Of a stretch of 64,000 nucleotides of DNA, positions 50,257 through 58,370 are shown in pieces (position 1 is the stretch's first letter; every line of letters starts with the position of its first letter). The notes under the pieces are model-generated. The model worked only from the letters and a program-made list of their open reading frames with translations, was not told where the DNA came from and searched no databases. The stretch comes from Nonomuraea glycinis (GTDB lineage: Bacteria; Actinomycetota; Actinomycetes; Streptosporangiales; Streptosporangiaceae). Both the position numbers and the translations under genes were made by a program. The DNA lies in contig NZ_BMNK01000023.1 of NCBI RefSeq assembly GCF_014646515.1, forward strand, positions 1 through 64,000, in the 5' to 3' direction.

Positions 50257-51099
50257 TCAGCCGTGCTCCAAGGCTTGTACGAGATCAGCGGCGAGGAGGG
50301 ATGTCGCCAAGGCGACCGTTTCAGGTTCCCCGATTCCCTCTTCAGCGCGTCCAGCCATCGTCGAGCCGAGCGCGTCCGGCCCCGCCGCGAAGAGTGTGGT
50401 CAGGTATTCAACGGCTTCGCTCGTGACCTCGCTGCTGATGGGTTCCCGGCGCAGAATTCGGAAGGCGGCGGCCAGTTCGGCGGTGTCAGCGTCGATCAGC
50501 ACGCGGTACGCGTCATGCGCGTCCTTGTCGTTCAGCCGATGGGGAACAGAAACTCGTTCGGCGATCTTGTGATGCTTGGCCACCAACAAGGCTGCGGACC
50601 CAGCGACTCGAACTCGATACTCACGGGCGTCGTCAGCATCGAGGGCGGTGACAGCCATGAACGTGTTGTCGACGACAGCGGCTTCGAGACCTCGGGCACG
50701 CCTGGTAGCACGACGATCATGCGGTGGGATTCGAGCCCCCCTTGTGTTCTTCGTACCTGGTCCTGCGAGGGCCTCGGGCACCATGAGGTCAACGGGAATG
50801 CCTTCGGAGTTCAGCCATGCGCCAGGCTGCCCGTCGAGGGAATCGCGGTAGAAGCCCGCGCTGTTCATGGACTTCTCTAGGAGTGGTTCGTCCTCCAATA
50901 CTCTTGGGTCAAGTGCGAGATCGCTGTCCTTCGTTGTCTCAGCGAGCGCGACAGGGCTTCCTGCAGTACGCAGGTAAATCGCCTGTGCCCCGATGACGAT
51001 CACAGCATCGCGATGGGCATCGAGCGCTGCCAGAGCATCAAGAAGAGCCGATCGAGATCGGACGAGGATGTCGCCACTAGATACGCCAGGTGGATTCAT
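50257..51099 (-). CDS. AbiEii-like nucleotidyltransferase toxin candidate
   Basis: The 280-aa protein has the Pol beta nucleotidyltransferase pattern: hG-A in VIGAQAIYLRTAG (35-47) and the metal-binding pair Asp 58/Asp 60 in TKDSDLALDP. A helical C-terminal half follows. In AbiE systems the type II nucleotidyltransferase (AbiEii) is the toxin and its gene follows and overlaps the antitoxin gene. Here the overlap with the upstream AbiEi-like gene is 23 bp, in the same order. Family assignment is by motif and context; related uncharacterised nucleotidyltransferase pairs exist. Confidence 0.65.
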   Translation of the reverse strand: MNPPGVSSGDILVRSRSALLDALAALDAHRDAVIVIGAQAIYLRTAGSPVALAETTKDSDLALDPRVLEDEPLLEKSMNSAGFYRDSLDGQPGAWLNSEGIPVDLMVPEALAGPGTKNTRGARIPPHDRRATRRARGLEAAVVDNTFMAVTALDADDAREYRVRVAGSAALLVAKHHKIAERVSVPHRLNDKDAHDAYRVLIDADTAELAAAFRILRREPISSEVTSEAVEYLTTLFAAGPDALGSTMAGRAEEGIGEPETVALATSLLAADLVQALEHG

Positions 51100-52156
51100 G
51101 TCGCGTCATCCATTCGATGAGTTCTTCGGCTTCGGAAGGACTGCGCCCAGGGCCTGTCATCAAGTCGACGGCGACCTGGGATGGTGCTGCGATCGTGAGA
51201 CCGGACGCATCGGCAAGAGTGCGAGTGAAGACGACGTCGGTTTCCGGCTCGGCCAGCATCACATTGACTCCGGCATCGGCAGAGCGAAGGTCCCAGAGCT
51301 GCGCGGATCGCTCGGCGTTCTCGGTGTAGATCATTGCGGAGCGAGCGGGAGCATAGGGGGCCCACGTGGCGGCGGCCAAGGTCCCGGTTACGGCGTATTG
51401 AGCGGGACTTTCTGACGCCCTCCGCACGAGGTTCGATAGACCTCTCGGTGCTATCCAGCGTGTGATGCGGCTGCTGCGCACGAACCCGTAGTCCTCGCTC
51501 CAACGCCTCAGCAGCGCGACCCAGTTGGGCACTACGACTGCGCCCGAACTGTTTCGCGTTGCCAGATCCTCGCCTTCGAGGAACTCGATCACCCGATAGG
51601 TCGACCCAGTAGAAACGCCGGCGACATTGACCAGGTCGCGGATCGCCCACGATCTTTTGTGGTCCAAAAGCGCACGTACGACCTTGGCCGCGGGAGCGCC
51701 CTTCAACGTTCCGCGCGGTCTCCCGGGACCGCGCCACGGGTCGCGGTCAGCCCCTCGGTCCACTATGTACAGACCGGGCTGAGGCACGTTCAGGTGTATG
51801 TTTCCCGTCGCGTCTATGTAGGACAGGCCGGCATCGGAGAGCCGCTTACGTACGGGAGGTGAAAGGTATCTGGCGACGACAACGCCACGGCTGCCTGGAA
51901 TCTGTTGGACGTATGCATCCAGTTGCTGAAGCAGCGTAGCGGTGTCGCGTCTTTCCACCACGCGCTTGGCTTCCGCTACCAGCACGACCGAGGTTCCATC
52001 TGGTGCGGTCACCTCCCACAGTGCATCGAGGTGAGCATCTCGATGTCCGGGGCGCACTGATCGGACGCGCCAGCCCGTCGGCAACCGGTCGCCCAGCACA
52101 GCCATCCCAGCCGTCAAGACTTCAGCCTCGTTCTGAGGCTGTGGCCTGGCCTCCAT
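51077..52156 (-). CDS. AbiEi-like antitoxin candidate with nuclease-like N-terminal domain
   Basis: The 359-aa protein has an N-terminal PD-(D/E)XK-like core (Asp 44 in DALWEV, then Glu 62-x-Lys 64 in VAEAKR). Next come LSYIDATGNIHL (112-121), a block seen in actinobacterial AbiEi-type proteins, a winged helix (WAIRDLVNVAGVSTGSTYRV) and an AbiEi-like C-terminal domain. AbiEi proteins bind their own promoter and neutralise AbiEii. The ATG at 52156 has GGAGG 4 nt upstream. The nuclease-like domain, if active, would make the pair more than a classical type IV toxin-antitoxin. Confidence 0.65.
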   Translation of the reverse strand: MEARPQPQNEAEVLTAGMAVLGDRLPTGWRVRSVRPGHRDAHLDALWEVTAPDGTSVVLVAEAKRVVERRDTATLLQQLDAYVQQIPGSRGVVVARYLSPPVRKRLSDAGLSYIDATGNIHLNVPQPGLYIVDRGADRDPWRGPGRPRGTLKGAPAAKVVRALLDHKRSWAIRDLVNVAGVSTGSTYRVIEFLEGEDLATRNSSGAVVVPNWVALLRRWSEDYGFVRSSRITRWIAPRGLSNLVRRASESPAQYAVTGTLAAATWAPYAPARSAMIYTENAERSAQLWDLRSADAGVNVMLAEPETDVVFTRTLADASGLTIAAPSQVAVDLMTGPGRSPSEAEELIEWMTRHESTWRI

Positions 52157-52216
52157 CGAACCTCCAGCCCCTTGGCGTTCGGGAAAAACCCTACCTCCGT
52201 CGCGTACGGAGTGCTG

Positions 52217-52238
52217 GTATTTTCCGAACAACACGCTA
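52217..52238. repeat. Right arm of the inverted repeat flanking the AbiE-like cassette
   Basis: GTATTTTCCGAACAACACGC plus TA lies 60 bp upstream of the AbiEi-like start and pairs with 50000-50021 at 20 of 22 positions. Confidence 0.65.
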
Positions 52239-52624
52239 CGGCCTGGCTGCCGACGAGCCATCGCGTGAACGTCCCAGCACACCGCAGGCGGGCCAGCCCC
52301 CGACACAATGCACGAGCCAGTCCGCTCGCTTCAGGACGCTGACCCGTCAGCCCAGCGCCCGCAGCGCCCCGGCCACGATCCGTTCGAGGCCGTCGGCGTG
52401 CCTGGCGCTCACGTCGAGGACGAAGCGGCCCTTGCGAACCCGGACCAGCTCGGTGGACAACTTCTCCACCTCGTCCGCTCCGTACAAGCCGGCCTCGCCG
52501 CTGACCAGGCCGTCCTCCGGCAGGTCAGCGGCCGGGTGAAGCAGGGGTTGCAGGTGGAGAAGATAAGTCCAGGGGACGCGCCGGCGCGGGTCATCTCCCG
52601 GTGGCGTCCTGGGAAGCCCCGGCC
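52239..52624. other. Decayed sequence with no intact gene
   Basis: A minus-strand frame ends at 52347 with TELVRVRKGRFVLDVSARHA then DGLERIVAGALRALG. This looks like the C-terminus of a real protein, but no family is recognised and the upstream part does not continue as a plausible gene. The rest shows nothing. Confidence 0.4.
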
Positions 52625-52957
52625 GGCTGAGTGCGGCCACGCCGTACACGGCGATCTGGGTGGCGCGGGCGGGCGAGACGGTGACGGTCTCACTGCCGGT
52701 CGCCAACCGCGACCCCGGCCGCTTCCCCGACCCCGACCGGCTGGACCTCGCCCACCCGGCCGAGAGCCACCTGGCCTTCGGGCACGGCATCCACCAGTGC
52801 ATCGGCCAGCAACTGGCCCGCATCGAGATGCGCGTCGCCTTCCCGGCGCTGCTGCGCCGCCTGCCGGGGGCTGAAGCTGGCCGGGCCGCCAGAGCAGGTG
52901 CGGATGCGTACCAGAGCCAGCATCTACGGCGTCCACGAGCTACCCGTCACCTGGTGA
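52625..52957 (+). pseudogene. Cytochrome P450 3' fragment with a frameshift
   Basis: The frame reads VANRDPGRFPDPDRLDLAHP then HLAFGHGIHQCIGQQLAR, the P450 haem-binding loop with the Cys ligand, and continues to LLRRLPG. One extra G in the run at about 52866 shifts the frame; in the next frame it resumes LKLAGPPEQVRMRTRASIYG and VHELPVTW with TGA at 52955. Everything before the ERR-triad/K' region is missing. It is related to, but clearly diverged from, the intact P450 at 55993. Confidence 0.8.
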
Positions 52958-53004
52958 AGCCGGCTGTGGGTCTCGGCGAAACGGTCGCCTGGCACGACGC
53001 CGGT

Positions 53005-53115
53005 TCAGGACCAGGCGATCTCGCCGGTTCGGCTGACGAAGCGGCCGGAGCCCGCGCCGGGCGGCTCGGTTGCCAGGGCGACGATGGCGTCCGTGCCCTC
53101 GGTGACGGCCCTCGC
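53005..53115 (-). pseudogene. Short-chain dehydrogenase 3' fragment
   Basis: The minus strand ends RAVTEGTDAIVALATEPPGA then GSGRFVSRTGEIAWS and stop. This resembles the C-terminus of carbonyl-reductase-type SDRs (TPEEGA...ATLP..GPTG.FF.....IPW). No NAD loop or catalytic part is present. It lies between the P450 and MmyB-like fragments. Confidence 0.5.
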
Positions 53116-53130
53116 CGACGCCACCGCGGC

Positions 53131-53460
53131 TGCGCAATTTCGCCCGCGACAGATTCGGTACGGACCCCGCCCGCCTCGCCCTCTGGCCCGTGATCGAACA
53201 GGACCGGGAGGCCGTCGACGCCGCCGTCGTGTCCGACCTGCGCCGCGCCACCGGCCGCTTCCCACAGGACGCCCGCCTGGCGGAGCTGATCCACGACCTG
53301 AGCACAGGCAACCGGGGGTTCGCCGACCTGTGGGCGACCGGCACGGTGGCCGCGCACCGCGAGGACCACAAGACGATCGAACACCCCTCGGTGGGACCGG
53401 TCACGGTGGACTGCGACGTGCTGACCGACGGCGACTCCGACCTCAAGATCGTCATCAGCA
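53131..53460 (+). pseudogene. MmyB-like XRE regulator, ligand-domain fragment
   Basis: The frame reads LRNFARDRFGTDPARLALWP, DLRRATGRFPQDARLAELIH, NRGFADLWATGTVAAHRED and TIEHPSVGPVTVDCDVL. This is the pattern of the MmyB-type (MTRB) ligand-binding domain that follows an XRE helix-turn-helix in actinomycete regulators. The helix-turn-helix part is absent, and the C-terminus is cut at the junction with the metallophosphatase repeat (53456). No start codon suits it. Confidence 0.6.
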
Positions 53461-53619
53461 CTAGAAACGAAGACAGGGTGTCGTGGTGGCGGGCCGATCG
53501 GCTATCCGGCGGTCACCGTCTGCGGCTCCCAGGAGAAGACCTGGGGCGCCTTCGGATCGGCGGTCACCCGCAGCCACTCGGTCGCGGTGTCGCCGTAGGT
53601 CTCCAGTCGGGTGAGGTTG
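53456..53619. repeat. Direct repeat A: copy of the metallophosphatase 3' end
   Basis: This ~164-bp stretch matches 57286-57448 with few substitutions and one 1-bp gap. On the minus strand it encodes NLTRLETYGDTATEWLRVTA ... SWEPQTVTAG and a stop, the last ~39 residues of the metallophosphatase at 57331-58287, plus 45 bp beyond its stop. It brackets the sigma factor/P450 module with its partner. Confidence 0.92.
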
Positions 53620-53643
53620 CGGTGGGGGTAGGTCGTTCCGACC

Positions 53644-54570
53644 TCAGCGGCTCACCGCGGTCTCCCGTTCAACGCGTGACAGCTTCTCCGGATTGCGGAC
53701 GTGGTAGGCGCCGGTGACGTAGCCGTTCTCCACGCGCACCGCCAGCACGCCGTCGACTTCGCCGTTGACCCGGACGAGCAGCCCCGGGCCACCGTTGATC
53801 TGCACCGGCTCCACCGACCTTTCCGCGTCGCGCTTCCACCATCCGACGGCCAGCAGGCGAGCGACATTGCCGGCCCCCACGATGGGCCGCAGCAGAGCGT
53901 GCTTGACCCCGCCGCCGTCACTCAGCGCGACGACGTTCGGCGCGAGGATGTCGAGCAGGCTCTGCAACTCGCCGGTTTCGACCGCCCGCTGGAAGGCCTG
54001 GAGAGCGGCCCGGTGCTCAGCGGGGGAGCTGGCGCCACGTGGCCGGCGCGCGGCGACGTGCGCCCGCGCCCGGTGAGCGATCTGGCGTACCGCGGCCGGG
54101 CTCTTGCCGACGGCTTGAGCGATCTCGTCGTAGTCCAGATCGAACACCTCGCGCAGCACGAACACCGCCCGCTCGGTCGGCTGGAGCGTCTCCAGCACCA
54201 GCAGCATCGCCATCGAGACGCTGTCGGCCAGCTCGACGTCCTCGGCCACGTCCGGCGCCGTCAGCAGCGGCTCAGGTAGCCACGGCCCGACATATGTCTC
54301 TTTGCGCCGGTCCAGTGTGCGCAGGCGTTTCAGGGCCTGCCTGGTGGCGATCCGGATCAGGTAGGCGCGCCGGTCGAGCACCGTACCGTGCTCGACGCCC
54401 ACCCACAGCAGCCAGGTCTCCTGCAGGACGTCCTCGGCGTCGGTGGCGGAGCCGAGGATCTCGTAGGCGAGGGTGAACAGCAGATTGCGGTGGGTGACGA
54501 ACGCCTCCGTGGGCGCGTCCATGCGCGCCATCGCCATCGGTCGCTCAGTTCGTTCGCTCGCCATATCCAT
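53644..54570 (-). CDS. ECF41-type RNA polymerase sigma factor with SnoaL-like domain
   Basis: The 308-aa protein has sigma region 2 (LAYEILGSATDAEDVLQETW), region 4 (LQPTERAVFVLREVFDLDYDEIA) and a C-terminal SnoaL-like domain of about 120 residues (LQAFQRAVETGELQSLLDIL, VNGEVDGVLAVRVENGYV). That is the hallmark of the ECF41 group, where this domain replaces an anti-sigma factor. ECF41 genes neighbour COE genes (carboxymuconolactone decarboxylase, oxidoreductase, epimerase), as here on the divergent side. The start is uncertain among several ATG/GTG codons between 54600 and 54519. Confidence 0.9.
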   Translation of the reverse strand: MDMASERTERPMAMARMDAPTEAFVTHRNLLFTLAYEILGSATDAEDVLQETWLLWVGVEHGTVLDRRAYLIRIATRQALKRLRTLDRRKETYVGPWLPEPLLTAPDVAEDVELADSVSMAMLLVLETLQPTERAVFVLREVFDLDYDEIAQAVGKSPAAVRQIAHRARAHVAARRPRGASSPAEHRAALQAFQRAVETGELQSLLDILAPNVVALSDGGGVKHALLRPIVGAGNVARLLAVGWWKRDAERSVEPVQINGGPGLLVRVNGEVDGVLAVRVENGYVTGAYHVRNPEKLSRVERETAVSR

Positions 54571-54590
54571 ACGATCCCGGCCCCCGCCGC

Positions 54591-54641
54591 TGTGTGACAC
54601 CGGCGACCGGTGGTCTATGTCACACAGGTCCCGCTGTCACA
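54591..54641. promoter_or_regulatory. Three TGTCACA boxes between ECF41 gene and COE-type operon
   Basis: A perfect 9-bp inverted repeat TGTGTGACA (54591-54599) / TGTCACACA (54618-54626) and a further TGTCACA (54635-54641) lie in the divergent intergenic region. TGTCACA is the reported -35 core of ECF41 promoters. The partner -10 (CGTC) is not found at the expected spacing, so the exact start sites are open. Confidence 0.6.
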
Positions 54642-54704
54642 AGGAGCGGGTCAGCGGGATCTCTTGCTCGTAAGAACGCAGCACACGAGTAAGGAAATCC
54701 CAGC

Positions 54705-55202
54705 ATGTCCATCGGGTCACGCATGCCCAACCCGCTCCCGTTCCTCCCCGAGATGGCGGCGATCGCCGAGCCCCTGCACAAAGTCATCGCGAACGGGGTG
54801 ATTCCGCCGGCCACCGTCAGCATGCTGCAGTTGCGCGCCGGGCAGATCCTCGGCAGCACGTACTTCACCATCCGGGAGACCGGCAATCTCCGCGGGATCG
54901 GGGAGTCGGAGGAGCGCATCACCGCCCTGGCCACCTGGCGGGACGCCACCTGCTTCACCGACGCCGAACGAGTCGCGCTGGAATTGGTGGAGGCCGTCCT
55001 GACCCCGAACCCGTCCGGGGAGCGCGTGCCCGACGAGGTGTACGGCAGGGCGGCCGCGCACTACGACGACAAGGCGATGTGGCATCTCATCATGGCGATC
55101 GCCCATATCGGCTTCTTCACCCCCGCGGCTCTCATCGCCAAGCCGATCCCCGGCATGCCCCCCGGCCAGAACTACAGCACCCACGAGAGGCAGGAAGCAT
55201 GA
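54705..55202 (+). CDS. Carboxymuconolactone decarboxylase (AhpD-like) family protein without the Cys pair
   Basis: The 165-aa protein has the all-helical CMD fold pattern (RAGQILGSTYFTIRETGNLR, ERITALATWRDATCFTDAER, YDDKAMWHLIMAIAHIGFF). The CxxC of peroxidase-type AhpD members, expected where STYFT stands, is absent, so alkyl hydroperoxidase chemistry is unlikely. AAGGAA precedes the ATG. It is the first gene of a COE-type operon and a predicted ECF41 target. Its stop overlaps the next start (ATGA). Confidence 0.85.
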   Translation: MSIGSRMPNPLPFLPEMAAIAEPLHKVIANGVIPPATVSMLQLRAGQILGSTYFTIRETGNLRGIGESEERITALATWRDATCFTDAERVALELVEAVLTPNPSGERVPDEVYGRAAAHYDDKAMWHLIMAIAHIGFFTPAALIAKPIPGMPPGQNYSTHERQEA

Positions 55203-55945
55203 GCAAGCTCGCCGTGGCAGGAGCGACCGGGCGGCTGGGCCGCCACGTCGTGGACGTCCTGGCCGAACGCGGTCATCAGGTCGTGCCGATGTCCCGGGCC
55301 TCCGGCGTGGACATCATCACCGGCCAGGGCTTGGCCGAGGCCCTGGCCGGGGTGGAGCTCATCATCGACGTCGCCTCCTGGCACGCCTCCGAGCAGGAGG
55401 CGGCGACGGAGTTCTTCCGCACCTCCGCCCGCAACCTGCACGAGTACGGTCGCAAGGCCGGGGTCGCCCAGATCACCATGGCGTCCATCATCGGCGTCGA
55501 CCTGGCCACCGCCGGTTTCCTCGCCGCCAAGAAGGCGCACGAGGAACTTCTCCTGTCCGGCTCGCTCCCTGTCCGCATCCTGCGAGCCGCGCAGTTCCAC
55601 GAGTTCGTCGGCCAACTGCTGGACTGGCGGCAGGGCGACGTGGCCTACATGCCGGTCCTGCCCGCCCAGCTCGTGGCCTGCCGTACCGTGGCCGAGGAAC
55701 TGGTCGACCTGGCCACCGCCCTTGACGCTCCTGGAGCGCCGATCCCCGAGATCGCCGGGCCTCGCAAGGAGACCCTGGCGGAGGCGGCCGCGCTCCTCGG
55801 CGCCCGCCGAGGCATCAAGGTCGTCGGCGTCGACGGCTCGGGCATGCCCGACGCCGAGATCGCCGCCAACGGCGGATTCCTGCCCAGCCCGCACGCCAAG
55901 CTCGCAGGACCCACCTTCCAGGAGTGGCTCGACATCCAACCCTGA
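55199..55945 (+). CDS. NAD(P)-binding, NmrA-like oxidoreductase
   Basis: The 248-aa atypical SDR begins KLAVAGATGRLGRHVVDVLA with the GxxGxxG loop. It has ITMASIIGVD and AAKKAHEELLLSG, in which the K may serve at the active site. It is the 'oxidoreductase/epimerase' member of the COE set linked with ECF41 sigma factors. The ATG overlaps the decarboxylase-like gene by ATGA, so the two are coupled; the P450 gene follows after 47 bp. Confidence 0.88.
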   Translation: MSKLAVAGATGRLGRHVVDVLAERGHQVVPMSRASGVDIITGQGLAEALAGVELIIDVASWHASEQEAATEFFRTSARNLHEYGRKAGVAQITMASIIGVDLATAGFLAAKKAHEELLLSGSLPVRILRAAQFHEFVGQLLDWRQGDVAYMPVLPAQLVACRTVAEELVDLATALDAPGAPIPEIAGPRKETLAEAAALLGARRGIKVVGVDGSGMPDAEIAANGGFLPSPHAKLAGPTFQEWLDIQP

Positions 55946-55992
55946 GCCGGCCGTACGGCACAGCCTTCCACGATCACCGAACGAAAGGACAG

Positions 55993-57189
55993 ATGATGAC
56001 GAAGGCACTGGAACTGCCGCTCCACATGCGGCGGAGCGGGCTCAACCCGATCGAAGAACTGGCCAGGGCACGCGACAGCGGCGGGGTGGTGCGGGTGGAG
56101 ACGCCGTTCGGCCTGCCCGCATACCTGGTCTGCCGCCATGAGGACGTTCGGCAGGTGCTGGCGGACCCGGCCCGGTTCAGCAGCGCCCTGACGCCGTTCC
56201 CGGGATCCGGGGTGATGGACGCCGGCGAGCTGGCCACGATGCAGGCCGGGAATCTGCTCGGGTTCGACCCGCCCGAGCACACGCGGTTGCGCCGCATGCT
56301 CACCCCGGAGTTCACCGTACGGCGGATACGCAGGCTGGAGCCGCGGATCACGGAGATCGTCGAGGCGGCTCTGGACGATCTGGAGCGGGCCGGCAAACCG
56401 GCCGACCTGGTGGAGCACTTCGCGTTGCCGGTGCCGTCGCTGGTGATCTGCGAGCTGCTGGGTGTGCCGCACGCCGACCGCGCCGAGTTCCACGAGCGTT
56501 CCGTGCGCCTGCTGGACACCTTCTTGCCGATGGAGCAGCGCGTCGCGACGCAGCGGGAGGACCGTGCGTACATGGCCGGCCTGGTGGCCCGCGCCCAGGC
56601 GGACCCGGGCGAGGACATGCTCGGCATGCTGGTGCGCGAGCACGGCGACGATCTCAGCACCGACGAGCTCATCGGCATCGCCGGACTGCTGCTGCTGGCC
56701 GGCCACGAGACGACCTCCAACATGCTCGGCCTGGGCACCCTGGCCCTGCTGCGACACCCGGACCAGCTCGCCATGGTCCGTGACGATCCGGCCCACGTCG
56801 AACCCGCCGTCGAGGAGCTGCTGCGCTGGCTGTCCATCGTGCAGGTGCTGCCGCCGCGCACGACCACGACAGAGGTGGAGATCGCCGGACACGCCATCCC
56901 TGCGGGCTCGCTCGTGATCTGCTCGTTTCCCGCCGCCAACCGCGACCCCGCCTTCGTCGACGATCCCGACACCCTCGACATCACCCGGGGAGCCGCCGGT
57001 CACGTCGCCTTCGGCCACGGCGTGCACCACTGCCTCGGGGCGCCGCTGGCCCGGATGGAGATGCGCATCGCCTTCCCGGCGCTGCTGCGGCGCTTCCCCG
57101 GCCTCGCCCTGGCCGATCCGTACGAGCAGCTGGACTTTCGGGCCTTCAGCATCGTGTACGGCTTGCACACGCTGCGGGTGACCTGGTGA
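55993..57189 (+). CDS. Cytochrome P450
   Basis: The 398-aa soluble P450 shows the I-helix oxygen-binding motif LLLAGHETTSNMLG, the K-helix ExxR in EELLRWLS and the haem loop VAFGHGVHHCLGAPLARMEM with the Cys ligand. It resembles the CYP105/107 type of actinomycete biosynthetic or biotransforming enzymes. AAAGGA precedes the ATG. No ferredoxin gene is adjacent, so redox partners come from elsewhere. It ends the ECF41/COE operon, an unusual extra member for a COE set. Confidence 0.92.
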   Translation: MMTKALELPLHMRRSGLNPIEELARARDSGGVVRVETPFGLPAYLVCRHEDVRQVLADPARFSSALTPFPGSGVMDAGELATMQAGNLLGFDPPEHTRLRRMLTPEFTVRRIRRLEPRITEIVEAALDDLERAGKPADLVEHFALPVPSLVICELLGVPHADRAEFHERSVRLLDTFLPMEQRVATQREDRAYMAGLVARAQADPGEDMLGMLVREHGDDLSTDELIGIAGLLLLAGHETTSNMLGLGTLALLRHPDQLAMVRDDPAHVEPAVEELLRWLSIVQVLPPRTTTTEVEIAGHAIPAGSLVICSFPAANRDPAFVDDPDTLDITRGAAGHVAFGHGVHHCLGAPLARMEMRIAFPALLRRFPGLALADPYEQLDFRAFSIVYGLHTLRVTW

Positions 57190-57285
57190 GCGGGCAGCCG
57201 CCGAGAGCTTTGGCTGTCTGTCGGACGGAGCATGGTCTGGCGGCTTCGGGATGACGCGCGGGCGGTGGGTGCTACCCGTCGCCTC

Positions 57286-57448
57286 CAGCACTAGGAACGG
57301 AGACAGGGTTTCGTGGGGCGGGCCGACCGGCTATCCGGCGGTCACCGTCTGCGGCTCCCAGGAGAAGACCTGGGACGCCTTCGGGTCGGCGGTCACCCGC
57401 AGCCACTCGGTCGCGGTGTCGCCGTAGGTCTCCAGACGGGTCAGGTTG
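57286..57448. repeat. Direct repeat B: metallophosphatase 3' end (intact copy)
   Basis: This is the partner of 53456-53619. It contains the real 3' end of the metallophosphatase gene and 45 bp downstream. The repeats are 3.83 kb apart in direct orientation. Confidence 0.92.
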
Positions 57449-58287
57449 GGCACGCCCGCGTAGGACGGCTCCACCTCGTAGACATGCTCGTCACCGTGCA
57501 CGAGCAGAACCGGCTTGCCGTACGCGCGAGCCCGCTCGACGATCCGGGCGCGAATCTCGCTGAATCCGGGGGTCTCAACGGGCTCGGCCTGCATCATCAG
57601 CAGGACGCCAGGAGCCTGGGTGCGCTCGGCGATGGCGAACGCCTCGTCGATCCAGTCGAGCGCGGCGGCCTTGCGCGCCTCGAACTCGGCCAGACGCACC
57701 TGCGGCCGGTCCCCGCCGGGCAGCTGGTCCCACGGCGCCAGGCCGTTGTCGCTGCCGACGGCGTGCACGGTGGCGAAGACGACCCGGCCGCGGGTGAAGC
57801 GCACGTTCTCGCGGTAGTCGCGGTGGCGCCGGTCCTTGGCCTGGGTGCGCACCGGCATCCGGTGGCCGCCGAGGGTGCGGCCGGCGGTCGGGAAGAACAC
57901 CCGGCGGACCGCGTCGAGGCGCTCGGTGGGCAGGTAACCGCCCGCGGCGGTGCGGTGGCAGTCGGTCCACTCGTTGTCGCCGGGGGTCAGCACGAATGGG
58001 TCGTCGAAGGTGCCGAACAGCTCGGCCAAGGTGGCGAAGCGGGCGTCGTCACAGGTGGAGGAGCCGTTCTTGACGTCGCCCGCGTGCAGGACGAAGCGTA
58101 CGTCCGGGTCGGCGTCGATGGCCTTGACCAGGCCGGGGAAGGCGACCTGCTGCGCGTCACCGTAAGGGGTGTCACCGAGCAGGGCGAAGGTGACGGCACC
58201 GGGCTGGGTGTCGGCGGCGGCGGGAGACAGCAGGCCCGCAGCCAGGGAGGCAGCAATTACGGCTGACGCGAACAGGGGTTTACGCAT
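57331..58287 (-). CDS. Secreted metallophosphatase
   Basis: The 318-aa precursor has a Sec signal peptide (MRKPLFASAVIAASLAAGLL, cleavage near AAADT). The calcineurin-like metal motifs are FALLGDTPYGD, HAGDVKNGSS, TPGDNEW and VHGDEHVYEVE. Its role and substrate are unknown; similar secreted proteins are common in actinomycetes. It converges on the P450 gene. Its 3' end is duplicated 3.8 kb away. No Shine-Dalgarno is visible before the ATG. Confidence 0.85.
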   Translation of the reverse strand: MRKPLFASAVIAASLAAGLLSPAAADTQPGAVTFALLGDTPYGDAQQVAFPGLVKAIDADPDVRFVLHAGDVKNGSSTCDDARFATLAELFGTFDDPFVLTPGDNEWTDCHRTAAGGYLPTERLDAVRRVFFPTAGRTLGGHRMPVRTQAKDRRHRDYRENVRFTRGRVVFATVHAVGSDNGLAPWDQLPGGDRPQVRLAEFEARKAAALDWIDEAFAIAERTQAPGVLLMMQAEPVETPGFSEIRARIVERARAYGKPVLLVHGDEHVYEVEPSYAGVPNLTRLETYGDTATEWLRVTADPKASQVFSWEPQTVTAG

Positions 58288-58370
58288 AGGAGAATTTCGA
58301 CATGTCTCGGCCACCGGCACATGGCGTGGAGTCGACCTGTCGAAGAAACCTGGCCGACGAGCAGCGGGCG

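Noticed and set aside
53644..57189. Secondary-metabolite cluster around the P450
   Set aside because: There is no synthase, cyclase or peptide-synthetase gene nearby, and the set matches an ECF41/COE neighbourhood.
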